Assembly (NCBI GenBank): GCA_913773715.1
Contig: CAJYHD010000543.1
Location: 1 to 9,267 of the forward strand
Length of the DNA stretch: 9,267 nucleotides
Reading direction: 5' to 3'
Source of the DNA: an uncultured Sphingobium sp.
GTDB taxonomy: Bacteria; Pseudomonadota; Alphaproteobacteria; Sphingomonadales; Sphingomonadaceae
Shown: in pieces, positions 1 to 6,371 of the stretch
Numbering within the stretch: position 1 is the stretch's first letter
Layout: each line of letters starts with the position of its first letter
Made by a program: the position numbers and the translations under genes
Notes under the pieces: model-generated
Database searches by the model: none
The model's input: only the letters and a program-made list of their open reading frames with translations
What the model was told of the DNA's origin: nothing

Positions 1-150
1 GATTGGACGACGACAAGCCAGGACGAGGCCGATCGCAACTATGGCAAGAAAATGCGCAAGCAGGAAGCGCGCGAGGGGCGCGAACGCAAGAAGCAGGACA
101 AGGAACGCCGTCGTCAATGTCGCGAGGCTGGCTATCCCAGCAATTGCTGA
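1..150 (+). CDS. C-terminal fragment of an unrecognised protein with a highly charged tail
   Basis: This is the 3' end of a gene that begins before the window. Reading from base 1 in frame 1 gives 49 residues and a TGA at 148-150. The codons are mostly G/C-ending, like the neighbouring genes, which supports this frame over the overlapping frame 3. The fragment starts DWTTTSQDEADRNYGKKM, runs through an almost unbroken Lys/Arg/Glu/Gln stretch (about residues 17-40, probably helical) and ends EAGYPSNC. Such a tail could bind nucleic acid or form a coiled coil, but I do not recognise a family and assign no function. It converges on the GFA gene with only 9 bp between the two stop codons. Confidence 0.5.
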   Translation, partial: DWTTTSQDEADRNYGKKMRKQEAREGRERKKQDKERRRQCREAGYPSNC

Positions 151-159
151 TCGCGAATG

Positions 160-507
160 CTAAAAGCTGGCACCGTCAACCTTCTGGATTGTCAGCGCAT
201 CCAGATCGGCGTCCGGCACGCAGCGCAGGTTGATCGCCTGCATCGCGCCGTCGGGCGATTTGCCCACGGCGAAGGGCTGCGCACCACATGTTTTGCAGAA
301 CTGATGCGTGATGACGTGCTTGTGGAAAAGATAATCGGTCAGCCGGTCCGTACCGCTCAGTAGCGTGAATTGCGCCGCCGGTACGAACGTCAGCAGGAAC
401 CCCTTGCGGCGGCAGTGGGAGCAGTTGCAACTCATCGCTTCGCCGGGCAGATCGGCATCGACGCGAAACGTGACAGCGCCGCAGTGACAGCTTCCTTCAT
501 AAGCCAT
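160..507 (-). CDS. GFA (glutathione-dependent formaldehyde-activating / CENP-V fold) family protein
   Basis: A 115-residue single-domain protein of the GFA family, a small beta fold built round two zinc sites. The ligand pattern is visible: C7 and C9 in GSCHCGAV, C27/C29/C32 in SCNCSHC, and C71/C74 in FCKTCGA. Family members include formaldehyde-glutathione adduct enzymes, but most bacterial paralogues have no proven reaction, so only the fold and zinc binding are secure. The length is typical and the protein should be cytosolic, as there is no signal peptide. The start is backed by a good Shine-Dalgarno (AGGAGA, about 6 nt upstream on the minus strand). It is transcribed divergently from tdk across a 56-bp gap. 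Nothing nearby, such as a formaldehyde dehydrogenase, points to a one-carbon role. Confidence 0.88.
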   Translation of the reverse strand: MAYEGSCHCGAVTFRVDADLPGEAMSCNCSHCRRKGFLLTFVPAAQFTLLSGTDRLTDYLFHKHVITHQFCKTCGAQPFAVGKSPDGAMQAINLRCVPDADLDALTIQKVDGASF

Positions 508-528
508 GACATTCTCCTACGAAAACCG

Positions 529-563
529 TTCGCCTGAGCGGTATCCTGCTCTACAGCGACGGC
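529..563 (+). promoter_or_regulatory. Possible leaderless promoter of tdk
   Basis: No Shine-Dalgarno precedes the tdk ATG. A TACAGC hexamer (552-557, in TCTACAGC; 6 of 8 against Caulobacter GCTAnAwC) ends 6 nt before the ATG, and TTCGCC (529-534) lies 17 nt further upstream. Transcription would then begin at or next to the A of the start codon. The -35 match is poor. The main support is that bamD and recN show the same 6-nt spacing. Confidence 0.3.
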
Positions 564-1142
564 ATGGCGAAGCTTTATTTCTACTATAGTTCGATGAATG
601 CAGGCAAATCCACGACGCTGTTGCAATCGAGCTTCAACTATCAGGAACGCGGCATGGCGACCATGTTGTGGACCGCGGCGATCGACACGCGATATGGTCG
701 CGGTGTGATCGCATCGCGGATCGGGCTGGAGGCGCAGGCGCATCTGTTCGATCCCAATGTCGATCTGTTCGCCGACATCGAGGCGCAGCACGCTTCGACG
801 CCTTTATCCTGCGTGCTGGTGGATGAAGCCCAATTTCTGACCCGCGATCAGGTATGGCAGGTCGCGGCGGTGTGCGACCGGCTGGACGTGCCGGTACTCT
901 GCTACGGACTGCGCACCGATTTTCAGGGCGAGCTGTTCGAGGGGAGCGCGCACTTGTTGGGCCTCGCGGACACGCTGACGGAGATCAAGACGGTGTGCGA
1001 TTGCGGGCGCAAGGCGACGATGAACCTGCGCGTCGATGGGTCGGGCCAAGCGATCCGGCAGGGCGCGCAGACGGAGATCGGCGGCAATGATCGTTATGTG
1101 GCACTGTGCCGTCGGCATTTCGTGGAGCAGATGAGCCGATGA
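564..1142 (+). CDS. tdk: Thymidine kinase (class II, TK1-like)
   Basis: Phosphorylates thymidine to dTMP with ATP in the pyrimidine salvage pathway, in the cytosol, normally as a tetramer. The 192-residue product has the usual length and closely follows the E. coli-type enzyme. The P-loop is SSMNAGKST (residues 9-17), followed by the conserved SFNYQERGM (23-31). The Walker B segment is [10 protein letters not shown] (83-92), with E88 as the expected catalytic base. The structural zinc site is C145, C147, C182 and H185. The region around 162-180 matches the substrate-binding lasso. No Shine-Dalgarno lies before the ATG and the leader may be absent. The last four bases (ATGA) overlap the start of the GNAT gene, so the two probably form a two-gene operon. 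The metabolic tie between them is not evident. Confidence 0.96.
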   Translation: MAKLYFYYSSMNAGKSTTLLQSSFNYQERGMATMLWTAAIDTRYGRGVIASRIGLEAQAHLFDPNVDLFADIEAQHASTPLSCVLVDEAQFLTRDQVWQVAAVCDRLDVPVLCYGLRTDFQGELFEGSAHLLGLADTLTEIKTVCDCGRKATMNLRVDGSGQAIRQGAQTEIGGNDRYVALCRRHFVEQMSR

Positions 1143-1699
1143 CGCGGATGGATGCTCTGCTTGCGCCTATCGAAGCGCGAGGGCTGCGCCTGGAACAATT
1201 GGCGGCGCGGGATCGTGAGACGGTGCGACCGCTCTGCCCGGAAGACGACCCGGTCTGGGAGATTTACCCCAACCGCTGGGCCGGGGAGGATTTCGACGCT
1301 GCGTTCGACGCGACGATCGCAAGCTCGGATCGTCGCCCCTTCCTGATCCATGCCGATGGAGAGGCCGTAGGCATGTCGGGATTCCTGCACATCCATCCTG
1401 ACGACAACTGGTTGGAAATCGGCCTCACTTATATGACGCCCTCGGCGCGCGGGACCGGTCTTAATGGCCGGATCAAACCGTTGTTGATCGGGCGGGCGTT
1501 CGACTGTGGCTTCACGCGGATCGAGTTTCGTATCGACCAGCGCAACATCCGCTCGCAAAAAGCGGTTGAGAAGCTGGGTGCTTTGCGCGAAGGCGTGCTT
1601 CGCAAGCAGCGGATCACCTGGACCGGCCATGTGCGCGACACGGTGATCTACTCCATCCTTGCGGACGAATGGGCGCCGACATCAACCGATCCGGGATAA
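1139..1699 (+). CDS. GNAT-family N-acetyltransferase (RimJ/RimL-like)
   Basis: A 186-residue acyltransferase of the GNAT superfamily that should transfer an acetyl group from acetyl-CoA to an amine. The substrate cannot be read from the sequence. The acetyl-CoA pyrophosphate loop is [11 protein letters not shown] (103-113), after the beta-4 segment [11 protein letters not shown] (91-101). The C-terminal part carries the RimJ/RimL-type stretch [20 protein letters not shown] (136-155), which is typical of N-terminal-amine and ribosomal-protein acetylases and their relatives. I chose the ATG at 1139 because it overlaps the tdk stop (ATGA) and has GGAG about 11 nt upstream. The in-frame ATG at 1106 would lie inside tdk, and the one at 1148 is a possible alternative. 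The 3' end overlaps the 3' end of the minus-strand HAD gene by 18 bp. Confidence 0.88.
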   Translation: MTRMDALLAPIEARGLRLEQLAARDRETVRPLCPEDDPVWEIYPNRWAGEDFDAAFDATIASSDRRPFLIHADGEAVGMSGFLHIHPDDNWLEIGLTYMTPSARGTGLNGRIKPLLIGRAFDCGFTRIEFRIDQRNIRSQKAVEKLGALREGVLRKQRITWTGHVRDTVIYSILADEWAPTSTDPG

Positions 1700-2377
1700 C
1701 CAGCCGGGCAAGTCGCCCAGCCGCTCCAGTTGTGTGAAGCGAGGATGTTCTGTCGGCGCGGTGGCCTTCTCATGTGACCATGCGCCCTCCTGCGGGATGA
1801 AGGCGGCCCATGCGCCTGCTTCAAGTGCAGGCAGGATGTCCGAACGCATCGAGTCGCCTGCCATTACGACTTGCCCTGGTTCGACGGCATGGCGTGCGAA
1901 GAGTGATCGGAATGTGTCCGCAGTCTTGTCGCTGACAATCTCGATACCCGAAAACAGGTCGCCAAGGCCGGAGGCCGCGAGCTTGCTTTCCTGATGCAAC
2001 AGATCACCCTTCGTCACCAGGACCAGCGGCGCTCGGTCGGCGAGTGCGTGCAGCGTGTCCTCCACGCCGTCGAACAGTTCGACGGGATGCGCGAGCAACG
2101 CGCGCCCAGCGCCCAATATGCCCCTGATCATCTCGACCGACAGGGAATCGCCAGCTAGTTCGACTGCGGTCTCGATCATCGAGAGCGTGAAACCCTTGGC
2201 CCCATAGCCGTAGAGCGGCAGGTTGCGCGTCTCGCACGCGATCAGCCGTTCTCGCGCTACGTCCGCTTCCGCGAAGGGCTGGAGCATGTCGAGCAGCGCA
2301 TGCTCGGTCGCGTTGAAGTGGCGCATATTGTGCCAGAGCGTGTCGTCGGCATCGAGGCAGATGAGCTTGATCGTCAT
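1682..2377 (-). CDS. HAD-superfamily hydrolase (phosphatase-like)
   Basis: A 231-residue haloacid-dehalogenase-type hydrolase, probably a cytosolic Mg2+-dependent small-molecule phosphatase; the substrate is unknown. Motif I is LDADDTLW (8-15), with nucleophile D9 and acid/base D11. Motif II is LVLVTKGD (118-125), with T122. The motif III lysine is most likely K151 in VSDK. Motif IV is MAGDSMRSDILPALEAG (172-188), with acidic D175 and D180. Residues 18-100 form a helical cap of the C1 type. The ATG at 2377 is preceded by an AGAGG Shine-Dalgarno. The open frame continues upstream on this strand, but that part lies antisense to truB and lacks family sequence, so it was excluded. The gene is convergent with the GNAT gene (18-bp overlap) and divergent from truB (87-bp gap). 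Confidence 0.9.
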   Translation of the reverse strand: MTIKLICLDADDTLWHNMRHFNATEHALLDMLQPFAEADVARERLIACETRNLPLYGYGAKGFTLSMIETAVELAGDSLSVEMIRGILGAGRALLAHPVELFDGVEDTLHALADRAPLVLVTKGDLLHQESKLAASGLGDLFSGIEIVSDKTADTFRSLFARHAVEPGQVVMAGDSMRSDILPALEAGAWAAFIPQEGAWSHEKATAPTEHPRFTQLERLGDLPGWLSRIG

Positions 2378-2464
2378 GCTGATACCTCTAACGCCCGGCT
2401 GCTCGCCGCGAAATCCCCATTTGGAAGCTGACAGGATAGGGAAGGGCGGATAAGGCCCGCCGCT

Positions 2465-3445
2465 ATGCATGGCTGGATCATCCTCGACAAACCCCATGGC
2501 CTGGGATCGACGCAGGCGGTGAGCGCGGTGAAGCGCGCGCTGCGCCAGAACGCGACCGCTCTTGGGGGGACGGGGAAATGGAAGGTTGGTCACGGCGGCA
2601 CGCTCGATCCGCTGGCGACGGGTGTGCTGCCGATTGCGATCGGAGAAGCGACGAAGCTGGCGGGCCGGATGCTCGACAGCGACAAGATCTACGACTTCAC
2701 CATCGCTTTCGGAACGCAGACCGACACGCTCGATGTGGAAGGCAAGGTGATTGCGGAGAGCGACCATCGACCGATCTTGGCGGAGGTCGAGGCGATCCTG
2801 CCTTGCTTCATCGGTCCGATCGAGCAGGTTCCGCCTGCCTATTCCGCTATCCTGATCGACGGTCAGCGCGCCTACGACCTCGCTCGAAAGGGGGAGGATG
2901 TGGAGATGAAGGCGCGGGCGGTGACGGTTCACGCCCTTACCTTCGTTCGGTGCGAGCCTGTCGAGAACGATGCCCGAGGGTTCTCGACCGGCTCGAACCG
3001 AACGGGGGAGAGTGCGACCCAGTTGGCCTCCATCACCCTTACGGCCCATGTTTCCAAAGGCACATACATCCGATCGCTGGGCTGTGACATCGCGTTGGCG
3101 CTCAGGACGGTCGGGCACGTCACGATGTTACGCCGGGTGAAGGCGGGGCCGTTCAAGTTGGAAACCTCGATTTCGCTGGACTTGTTGGACGAAGCTGCTA
3201 GGGGCGGCGGCATCGCGCAGTATATGCTGCCGTTGACGGCGGGGCTGGACGACATCCCGGCTCTCCCCGTCACTCCCGATGAGGCACTGGCTCTCCGTCA
3301 GGGGAAGGTGCTGATCGGATTCTCGGCTGCCACTGGTCTTTATCTGGCGCTGGACGGAGCATTGCCCGTCGCGCTGGTCGAAGTTCAGGACGGTAACGTC
3401 AAGGTAGTCCGGGGATTTAACCTGATGTCGAAGGAAGATGATTAG
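2465..3445 (+). CDS. truB: tRNA pseudouridine(55) synthase
   Basis: Converts U55 of the T-loop of tRNAs to pseudouridine. The 326-residue protein begins with the family start HGWIILDKPHGLGST (2-16). The catalytic motif VGHGGTLDPLATGVL (41-55) carries nucleophile D48. It is followed by KIYDFTIAFGTQTDTLD (74-90), VPPAYSAI (122-129), HVSKGTYIRSLG (195-206) and a C-terminal PUA-like part. The distinctive oddity is an extra stretch of about 22 residues between VTVHALTF (153-160) and ITLTAHVSKG (190-199), where E. coli TruB, recalled from memory, has about 7. It is encoded by a 61-bp palindromic element (see the repeat entry). All catalytic motifs lie outside the insert, so the enzyme is probably active. 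TAAGG about 9 nt before the ATG is the likely ribosome site. The stop directly abuts the rpsO start. Confidence 0.96.
   Translation: MHGWIILDKPHGLGSTQAVSAVKRALRQNATALGGTGKWKVGHGGTLDPLATGVLPIAIGEATKLAGRMLDSDKIYDFTIAFGTQTDTLDVEGKVIAESDHRPILAEVEAILPCFIGPIEQVPPAYSAILIDGQRAYDLARKGEDVEMKARAVTVHALTFVRCEPVENDARGFSTGSNRTGESATQLASITLTAHVSKGTYIRSLGCDIALALRTVGHVTMLRRVKAGPFKLETSISLDLLDEAARGGGIAQYMLPLTAGLDDIPALPVTPDEALALRQGKVLIGFSAATGLYLALDGALPVALVEVQDGNVKVVRGFNLMSKEDD
2944..3004 (+). repeat. REP-like palindromic element inserted in frame in truB
   Basis: Two 25-bp arms, 2944-2968 and 2980-3004, are inverted copies with only two mismatches, separated by an 11-nt loop (2969-2979). The left arm begins CGTTCGGTGCGAGCC and the right arm ends GGCTCGAACCGAACG. 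The element spans codons 160-180 of truB and accounts for nearly all of the extra residues there. Because it is a palindrome, the opposite strand in the matching frame encodes nearly the same peptide (PVEN...FSTGS.RT on both). It resembles the short dispersed palindromes common in sphingomonad genomes and, in its in-frame placement, the Rickettsia palindromic elements. Copy number could not be checked, and no second copy occurs in this window. Confidence 0.8.
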
Positions 3446-3715
3446 ATGACGATCACGGCTGAGCGCAAGGAAGCGCTTATCAAGGAACATGCTCGCGCTG
3501 AGGGCGACACCGGTTCTCCCGAAGTTCAGGTTTCGATCCTGACTGAGCGGATCACGAACCTGACCGAGCATTTCAAGTCGCATCACAAGGATAACCACAG
3601 CCGTCGCGGCCTGCTGATGCTGGTCAACAAGCGCCGTTCGCTGCTGGATTACCTGAAGAAGAAGGATGAGGCTCGCTACACCGACCTCATCGCCAAGCTG
3701 GGCCTGCGCAAGTAA
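3446..3715 (+). CDS. rpsO: 30S ribosomal protein S15
   Basis: A primary-binding protein of the small subunit that binds 16S rRNA at the central-domain three-way junction and forms a subunit bridge. The 89 residues are the canonical length. Recognisable blocks are [17 protein letters not shown] (20-36), [19 protein letters not shown] (42-60), [11 protein letters not shown] (61-71) and the C-terminal LIAKLGLRK. The start follows the truB TAG without a gap. The Shine-Dalgarno (AAGGAAG, 3431-3437) sits inside the end of truB, so translation is probably coupled. S15 represses its own mRNA in some bacteria, but no such pseudoknot is obvious here. A GC-rich hairpin follows the stop, before pnp. Confidence 0.98.
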   Translation: MTITAERKEALIKEHARAEGDTGSPEVQVSILTERITNLTEHFKSHHKDNHSRRGLLMLVNKRRSLLDYLKKKDEARYTDLIAKLGLRK

Positions 3716-3727
3716 GCCTGCTACAAA

Positions 3728-3753
3728 GGGACGGCCCCATTCGGGGCCGTTTC
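3728..3753 (+). terminator. Hairpin after rpsO (weak terminator or attenuator)
   Basis: A perfect 8-bp stem ACGGCCCC/GGGGCCGT (3731-3738 with 3743-3750) encloses an ATTC loop and can be extended downward by G-U pairs. Only TTTCC follows, so the U-tract is short. It probably terminates part of the truB-rpsO transcript or stabilises its 3' end, with read-through into pnp. The arrangement recalls the terminator between rpsO and pnp in E. coli. Confidence 0.55.
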
Positions 3754-3758
3754 CGATT

Positions 3759-3842
3759 CTGGAATAGGGCGCAATTCGGCGCCTGTTTCATTCCAGGGGC
3801 CAGATGATGCCCCGACACCGATGCGGTCCGGTTTAGTCCGCA
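3759..3842 (+). promoter_or_regulatory. Structured 5' leader of pnp (three successive hairpins)
   Basis: Three hairpins follow one another before pnp. The first is two-tiered: CTGGAAT (3759-3765) pairs with ATTCCAG (3790-3796) and encloses an inner GGCGC/GCGCC stem (3768-3772 with 3779-3783). The second is GGGGC (3796-3800) with GCCCC (3809-3813), which competes with the first for base 3796. The third is TGCGG (3822-3826) with CCGCA (3838-3842). In E. coli the pnp leader hairpin is cut by RNase III and the product is then degraded with the help of PNPase, giving autoregulation. A similar role here is inferred from position and structure, not from sequence identity. I found no convincing pnp promoter in the gap. 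Confidence 0.45.
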
Positions 3843-3890
3843 ACACAGGCCCCGCCCGGCAATAGGGCCAGGTGGGCGAAGGAAAAATCT

Positions 3891-6227
3891 ATGTTTGATG
3901 TAAAGAAAGTTTCGATCGAGCTGGCCGGCAAGACGCTGACGCTCGAAACCGGTCGCATTGCGCGCCAGGCCGACGCCGCCGTGCTGGCGACCTATGGCGA
4001 GACGGTGGTGCTGTGCGCCGTGACCGCTGCCAAGTCGGTGAAGGACGGGCAGGACTTCTTCCCGCTCACCGTCCACTATCAGGAAAAATATTCGGCGGCT
4101 GGCCGCATTCCCGGCGGCTTCTTCAAGCGCGAGCGCGGTGCGACGGAAAAGGAAACGCTGGTTTCCCGCCTGATCGACCGTCCGGTCCGCCCGCTCTTCC
4201 CCGAGGGCTTCTACAACGAGATCAACGTCATCGCGCAGGTTTTGTCGTTCGATGGCGAGAGCGAGCCTGATATCGTCGCGATGATCGCGGCGTCGGCCGC
4301 CCTGACCCTGTCGGGCGTGCCCTTCCTTGGCCCGATCGGCGCGGCGCGCGTCGGTTACAAGGATGGCGAGTATATCCTCAACCCCTCGCTAGACGAGGCA
4401 AAGGCTGGCGAACTCGATCTGGTCGTCGCGGCGACGCATGACGCGGTCATGATGGTCGAATCCGAGGCGAAGGAACTGTCGGAAGACGTGATGCTCGGCG
4501 CCGTTCTCTTCGCGCATGACGCGTCGAAGAAAATCGTCGGAGCGATCATCGACCTCGCCGAGCAGGCCGCCAAGGAGCCGTGGGACGTCGCCAAGGGCGA
4601 CAATCTCGACGACATCAAGAAGAAGCTGAAGAAGCTGATCGGCAAGGATATCGCCGCCGCCTACAAGCTGACCGACAAGTCGGCCCGTTCGAGCGCGATT
4701 AACGTTGCGCGTGACAAGGCGAAGGCGTGGTTCGCCGAGGAAGGTCTCGACGCGCAAACGGTCATGGCCGGCATCAAGCTGACGAAGAAGCTGGAAGCCG
4801 AGATTGTCCGCACCGCCATTCTGAAGGACGGGCAGCGCATCGACGGCCGCACCACGACGCAGATCCGTCCGATCGAGGCCATGGTCGGTTTCCTGCCGCG
4901 CACCCATGGTTCGGCGCTGTTCACCCGCGGTGAAACCCAGGCGATCTGCACCACCACACTTGGCACCAAAGATGCCGAGCAGATGATCGACGGCCTGACT
5001 GGCCTGCACTATGAAAACTTCATGCTGCACTATAACTTCCCGCCCTATTCGGTTGGTGAAGTCGGTCGTTTCGGTGCGCCGGGTCGTCGTGAAGTCGGTC
5101 ATGGCAAGCTGGCATGGCGCGCGCTGCACCCCGTGCTGCCGAGCAAGGACGAGTTCCCCTATACCATCCGCGTTCTGTCCGACATCACCGAGTCCAACGG
5201 CTCTTCGTCGATGGCAACGGTCTGCGGTGGATCGCTGTCCATGATGGACGCGGGCGTTCCGCTCAAGCGTCCGGTGTCGGGCATCGCCATGGGCCTGATC
5301 CTGGAAGGCAAGGATTACGCCGTCATCAGTGACATCTTGGGCGACGAGGATCACCTCGGCGACATGGATTTCAAGGTGGCCGGTACGGAAGCAGGCATCA
5401 CCACGATGCAGATGGACATCAAGGTTGCCGGCATCACGCAGGAAATCTTTGAAGTCGCGCTGCGTCAGGCGAAGGAAGGCCGCGCCCATATCCTGGGTGA
5501 GATGAGCAAGGCGCTGTCCTCGACTCGCACCGAGCTTTCGGCGCATGCGCCGCGCATCGAGACGATCCAGATCGACAAGTCGAAGATCCGCGACGTCATC
5601 GGCACGGGCGGCAAGGTCATCCGCGAGATCGTCGCGGAAACCGGCGCTAAGGTCGATATCGACGACGAGGGCATCATCAAGATTTCGTCGTCCGACATCG
5701 CTCAGATCGAAGCCGCCAAGAAGTGGATCCTCGGCATCGTCGAGGAAGCGGAGGTCGGCAAGATCTACACCGGCAAGGTCGTCAACATCGTCGATTTCGG
5801 CGCCTTCGTGAATTTCATGGGCGGCAAGGACGGTCTCGTCCATGTCTCCGAAATGAAGAATGAGCGCGTGGAAAAGCCGACCGATGTCGTGTCCGAAGGC
5901 CAGGAAGTGAAGGTCAAGGTTCTCGAGATCGATCCGCGCGGCAAGGTTCGTCTGTCGATGCGCGTCGTCGATCAGGAAACCGGCGAGGAACTGGAAGACA
6001 CGCGCCCCGCTCGCGAACCGCGTGAACCGCGCGGTGATCGAGGCGAAGGTCGCGGCGATCGTGGTCGCGGTCCCCGTCGTGACGGCGGTGATCGTGGCGG
6101 TCGCGGTGGTGACCGTGGCGGCGATCGCGGCCCGCGTCGTGATCGTGGCCCGCGCAACGAAGGCGGCAAGGGCGGCGACGACGATGGCTCGAACGCTGGC
6201 CTGCCCGACTTTTTGACGCAGGACTAA
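3891..6227 (+). CDS. pnp: Polyribonucleotide nucleotidyltransferase (PNPase)
   Basis: A 3'-5' phosphorolytic exoribonuclease that releases nucleoside diphosphates; it forms a ring-shaped trimer and joins the RNA degradosome in many bacteria. The domains are a first RNase PH fold (about 10-145) with [12 protein letters not shown] (77-88), a linker helical domain (about 235-320), and a second, catalytic RNase PH fold (about 322-535). Catalytic features are [13 protein letters not shown] (393-405), [13 protein letters not shown] (435-447) and the metal-binding D487/D493 in [14 protein letters not shown] domain (555-615) has GxxG at 571-574, and an S1 domain covers 622-691. The 778 residues exceed the roughly 710 of E. 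coli because of an Arg/Gly/Asp-rich disordered tail (about 708-765) ending [15 protein letters not shown], 7 nt before the ATG, is a clear Shine-Dalgarno. Confidence 0.98.
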   Translation: MFDVKKVSIELAGKTLTLETGRIARQADAAVLATYGETVVLCAVTAAKSVKDGQDFFPLTVHYQEKYSAAGRIPGGFFKRERGATEKETLVSRLIDRPVRPLFPEGFYNEINVIAQVLSFDGESEPDIVAMIAASAALTLSGVPFLGPIGAARVGYKDGEYILNPSLDEAKAGELDLVVAATHDAVMMVESEAKELSEDVMLGAVLFAHDASKKIVGAIIDLAEQAAKEPWDVAKGDNLDDIKKKLKKLIGKDIAAAYKLTDKSARSSAINVARDKAKAWFAEEGLDAQTVMAGIKLTKKLEAEIVRTAILKDGQRIDGRTTTQIRPIEAMVGFLPRTHGSALFTRGETQAICTTTLGTKDAEQMIDGLTGLHYENFMLHYNFPPYSVGEVGRFGAPGRREVGHGKLAWRALHPVLPSKDEFPYTIRVLSDITESNGSSSMATVCGGSLSMMDAGVPLKRPVSGIAMGLILEGKDYAVISDILGDEDHLGDMDFKVAGTEAGITTMQMDIKVAGITQEIFEVALRQAKEGRAHILGEMSKALSSTRTELSAHAPRIETIQIDKSKIRDVIGTGGKVIREIVAETGAKVDIDDEGIIKISSSDIAQIEAAKKWILGIVEEAEVGKIYTGKVVNIVDFGAFVNFMGGKDGLVHVSEMKNERVEKPTDVVSEGQEVKVKVLEIDPRGKVRLSMRVVDQETGEELEDTRPAREPREPRGDRGEGRGDRGRGPRRDGGDRGGRGGDRGGDRGPRRDRGPRNEGGKGGDDDGSNAGLPDFLTQD
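6012..6176 (+). repeat. Degenerate R/G/D-coding repeats in the pnp 3' end
   Basis: A low-complexity stretch made of imperfect copies of GATCGTGG/GATCGCGG and GGCGGT-like units. It encodes DRG, GDRG and GPRRD repeats in PNPase (residues 708-762). Codons vary (CGT/CGC, GGT/GGC, GAT/GAC) while the amino acids keep repeating. This suggests selection on the protein rather than a recent DNA duplication. Confidence 0.7.
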
Positions 6228-6232
6228 TCGGC

Positions 6233-6249
6233 CGCACCCCCGAGGTGCG
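6233..6249 (+). other. Small hairpin just after the pnp stop
   Basis: A perfect 6-bp stem CGCACC/GGTGCG (6233-6238 with 6244-6249) with a 5-nt loop, beginning 5 nt after the pnp stop. No T-run follows. With the strong terminator downstream it makes a tandem 3'-end structure that may protect the transcript from exonucleases. Confidence 0.4.
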
Positions 6250-6255
6250 TAACAT

Positions 6256-6290
6256 AAAAAGGGCGTCCGGGAGTTCCGGGCGCCCTTTTT
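6256..6290 (+). terminator. Strong intrinsic terminator of the truB-rpsO-pnp operon
   Basis: A 10-bp GC-rich stem (GGGCGTCCGG at 6261-6270 with CCGGGCGCCC at 6276-6285, one G-U pair) has a GAGTT loop and TTTTT at 6286-6290. An A5 run (6256-6260) precedes it, so it could also work on the minus strand, although no minus-strand gene ends here. Confidence 0.9.
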
Positions 6291-6307
6291 GGTTGAGGCT
6301 CGATTGA

Positions 6308-6321
6308 TTGATCTACATCAA
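6308..6321 (+). promoter_or_regulatory. FNR/FixK-type binding site upstream of the histidine kinase
   Basis: TTGATCTACATCAA matches the consensus TTGAT-N4-ATCAA at all ten defined positions. FNR, FnrL, Anr and FixK regulators use this box for oxygen or redox control in proteobacteria. Its centre (6314.5) lies 28.5 nt upstream of a TAGTGT -10-like hexamer. This is within one base of the geometry of a class II activated promoter (centre at -41.5), so activation under low oxygen is the simplest reading. Confidence 0.7.
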
Positions 6322-6340
6322 AGCATGGCCGCGAAGTTCT

Positions 6341-6371
6341 GCTAGTGTAACGTCTTCACGCGGGGAACGTC
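6341..6371 (+). promoter_or_regulatory. Putative -10 element and ribosome site of the histidine kinase gene
   Basis: GCTAGTGT (6341-6348) carries the GCTA of the Caulobacter-type -10. There is no good -35, which fits an activator-dependent promoter with the FNR box in that place. Transcription would start near 6355, leaving a leader of about 16 nt with GGGGA (6362-6366) as the ribosome site 5 nt before the ATG. Confidence 0.4.

Noticed and set aside
136..149. Short palindrome AGCAATTGCT at the end of the first gene
   Set aside because: It is only 10 bp, has no T-run and is probably incidental; it is too weak to call a terminator between the convergent genes.
3..233. Plus-strand frame-3 open frame at the left end
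   Set aside because: The frame-1 reading ends cleanly at 150 with better codon usage, and this frame runs into the antisense of the GFA gene.
2378..3118. Upstream extension of the HAD frame on the minus strand
   Set aside because: The region is antisense to truB and has no HAD family sequence. The ATG at 2377 has a Shine-Dalgarno and gives the expected N-terminus.
4389..5843. Long open frame (484 codons) on the minus strand opposite pnp
   Set aside because: It lies wholly antisense to the well-conserved pnp. Its translation is a composition-biased Asp/Arg/Leu string with no recognisable motif, a usual by-product of G/C-rich third positions.
6012..6176. Possible CRISPR-like or tandem repeat array
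   Set aside because: There are no regular spacers of constant length. The units are degenerate, stay in frame with pnp and encode R/G/D repeats.
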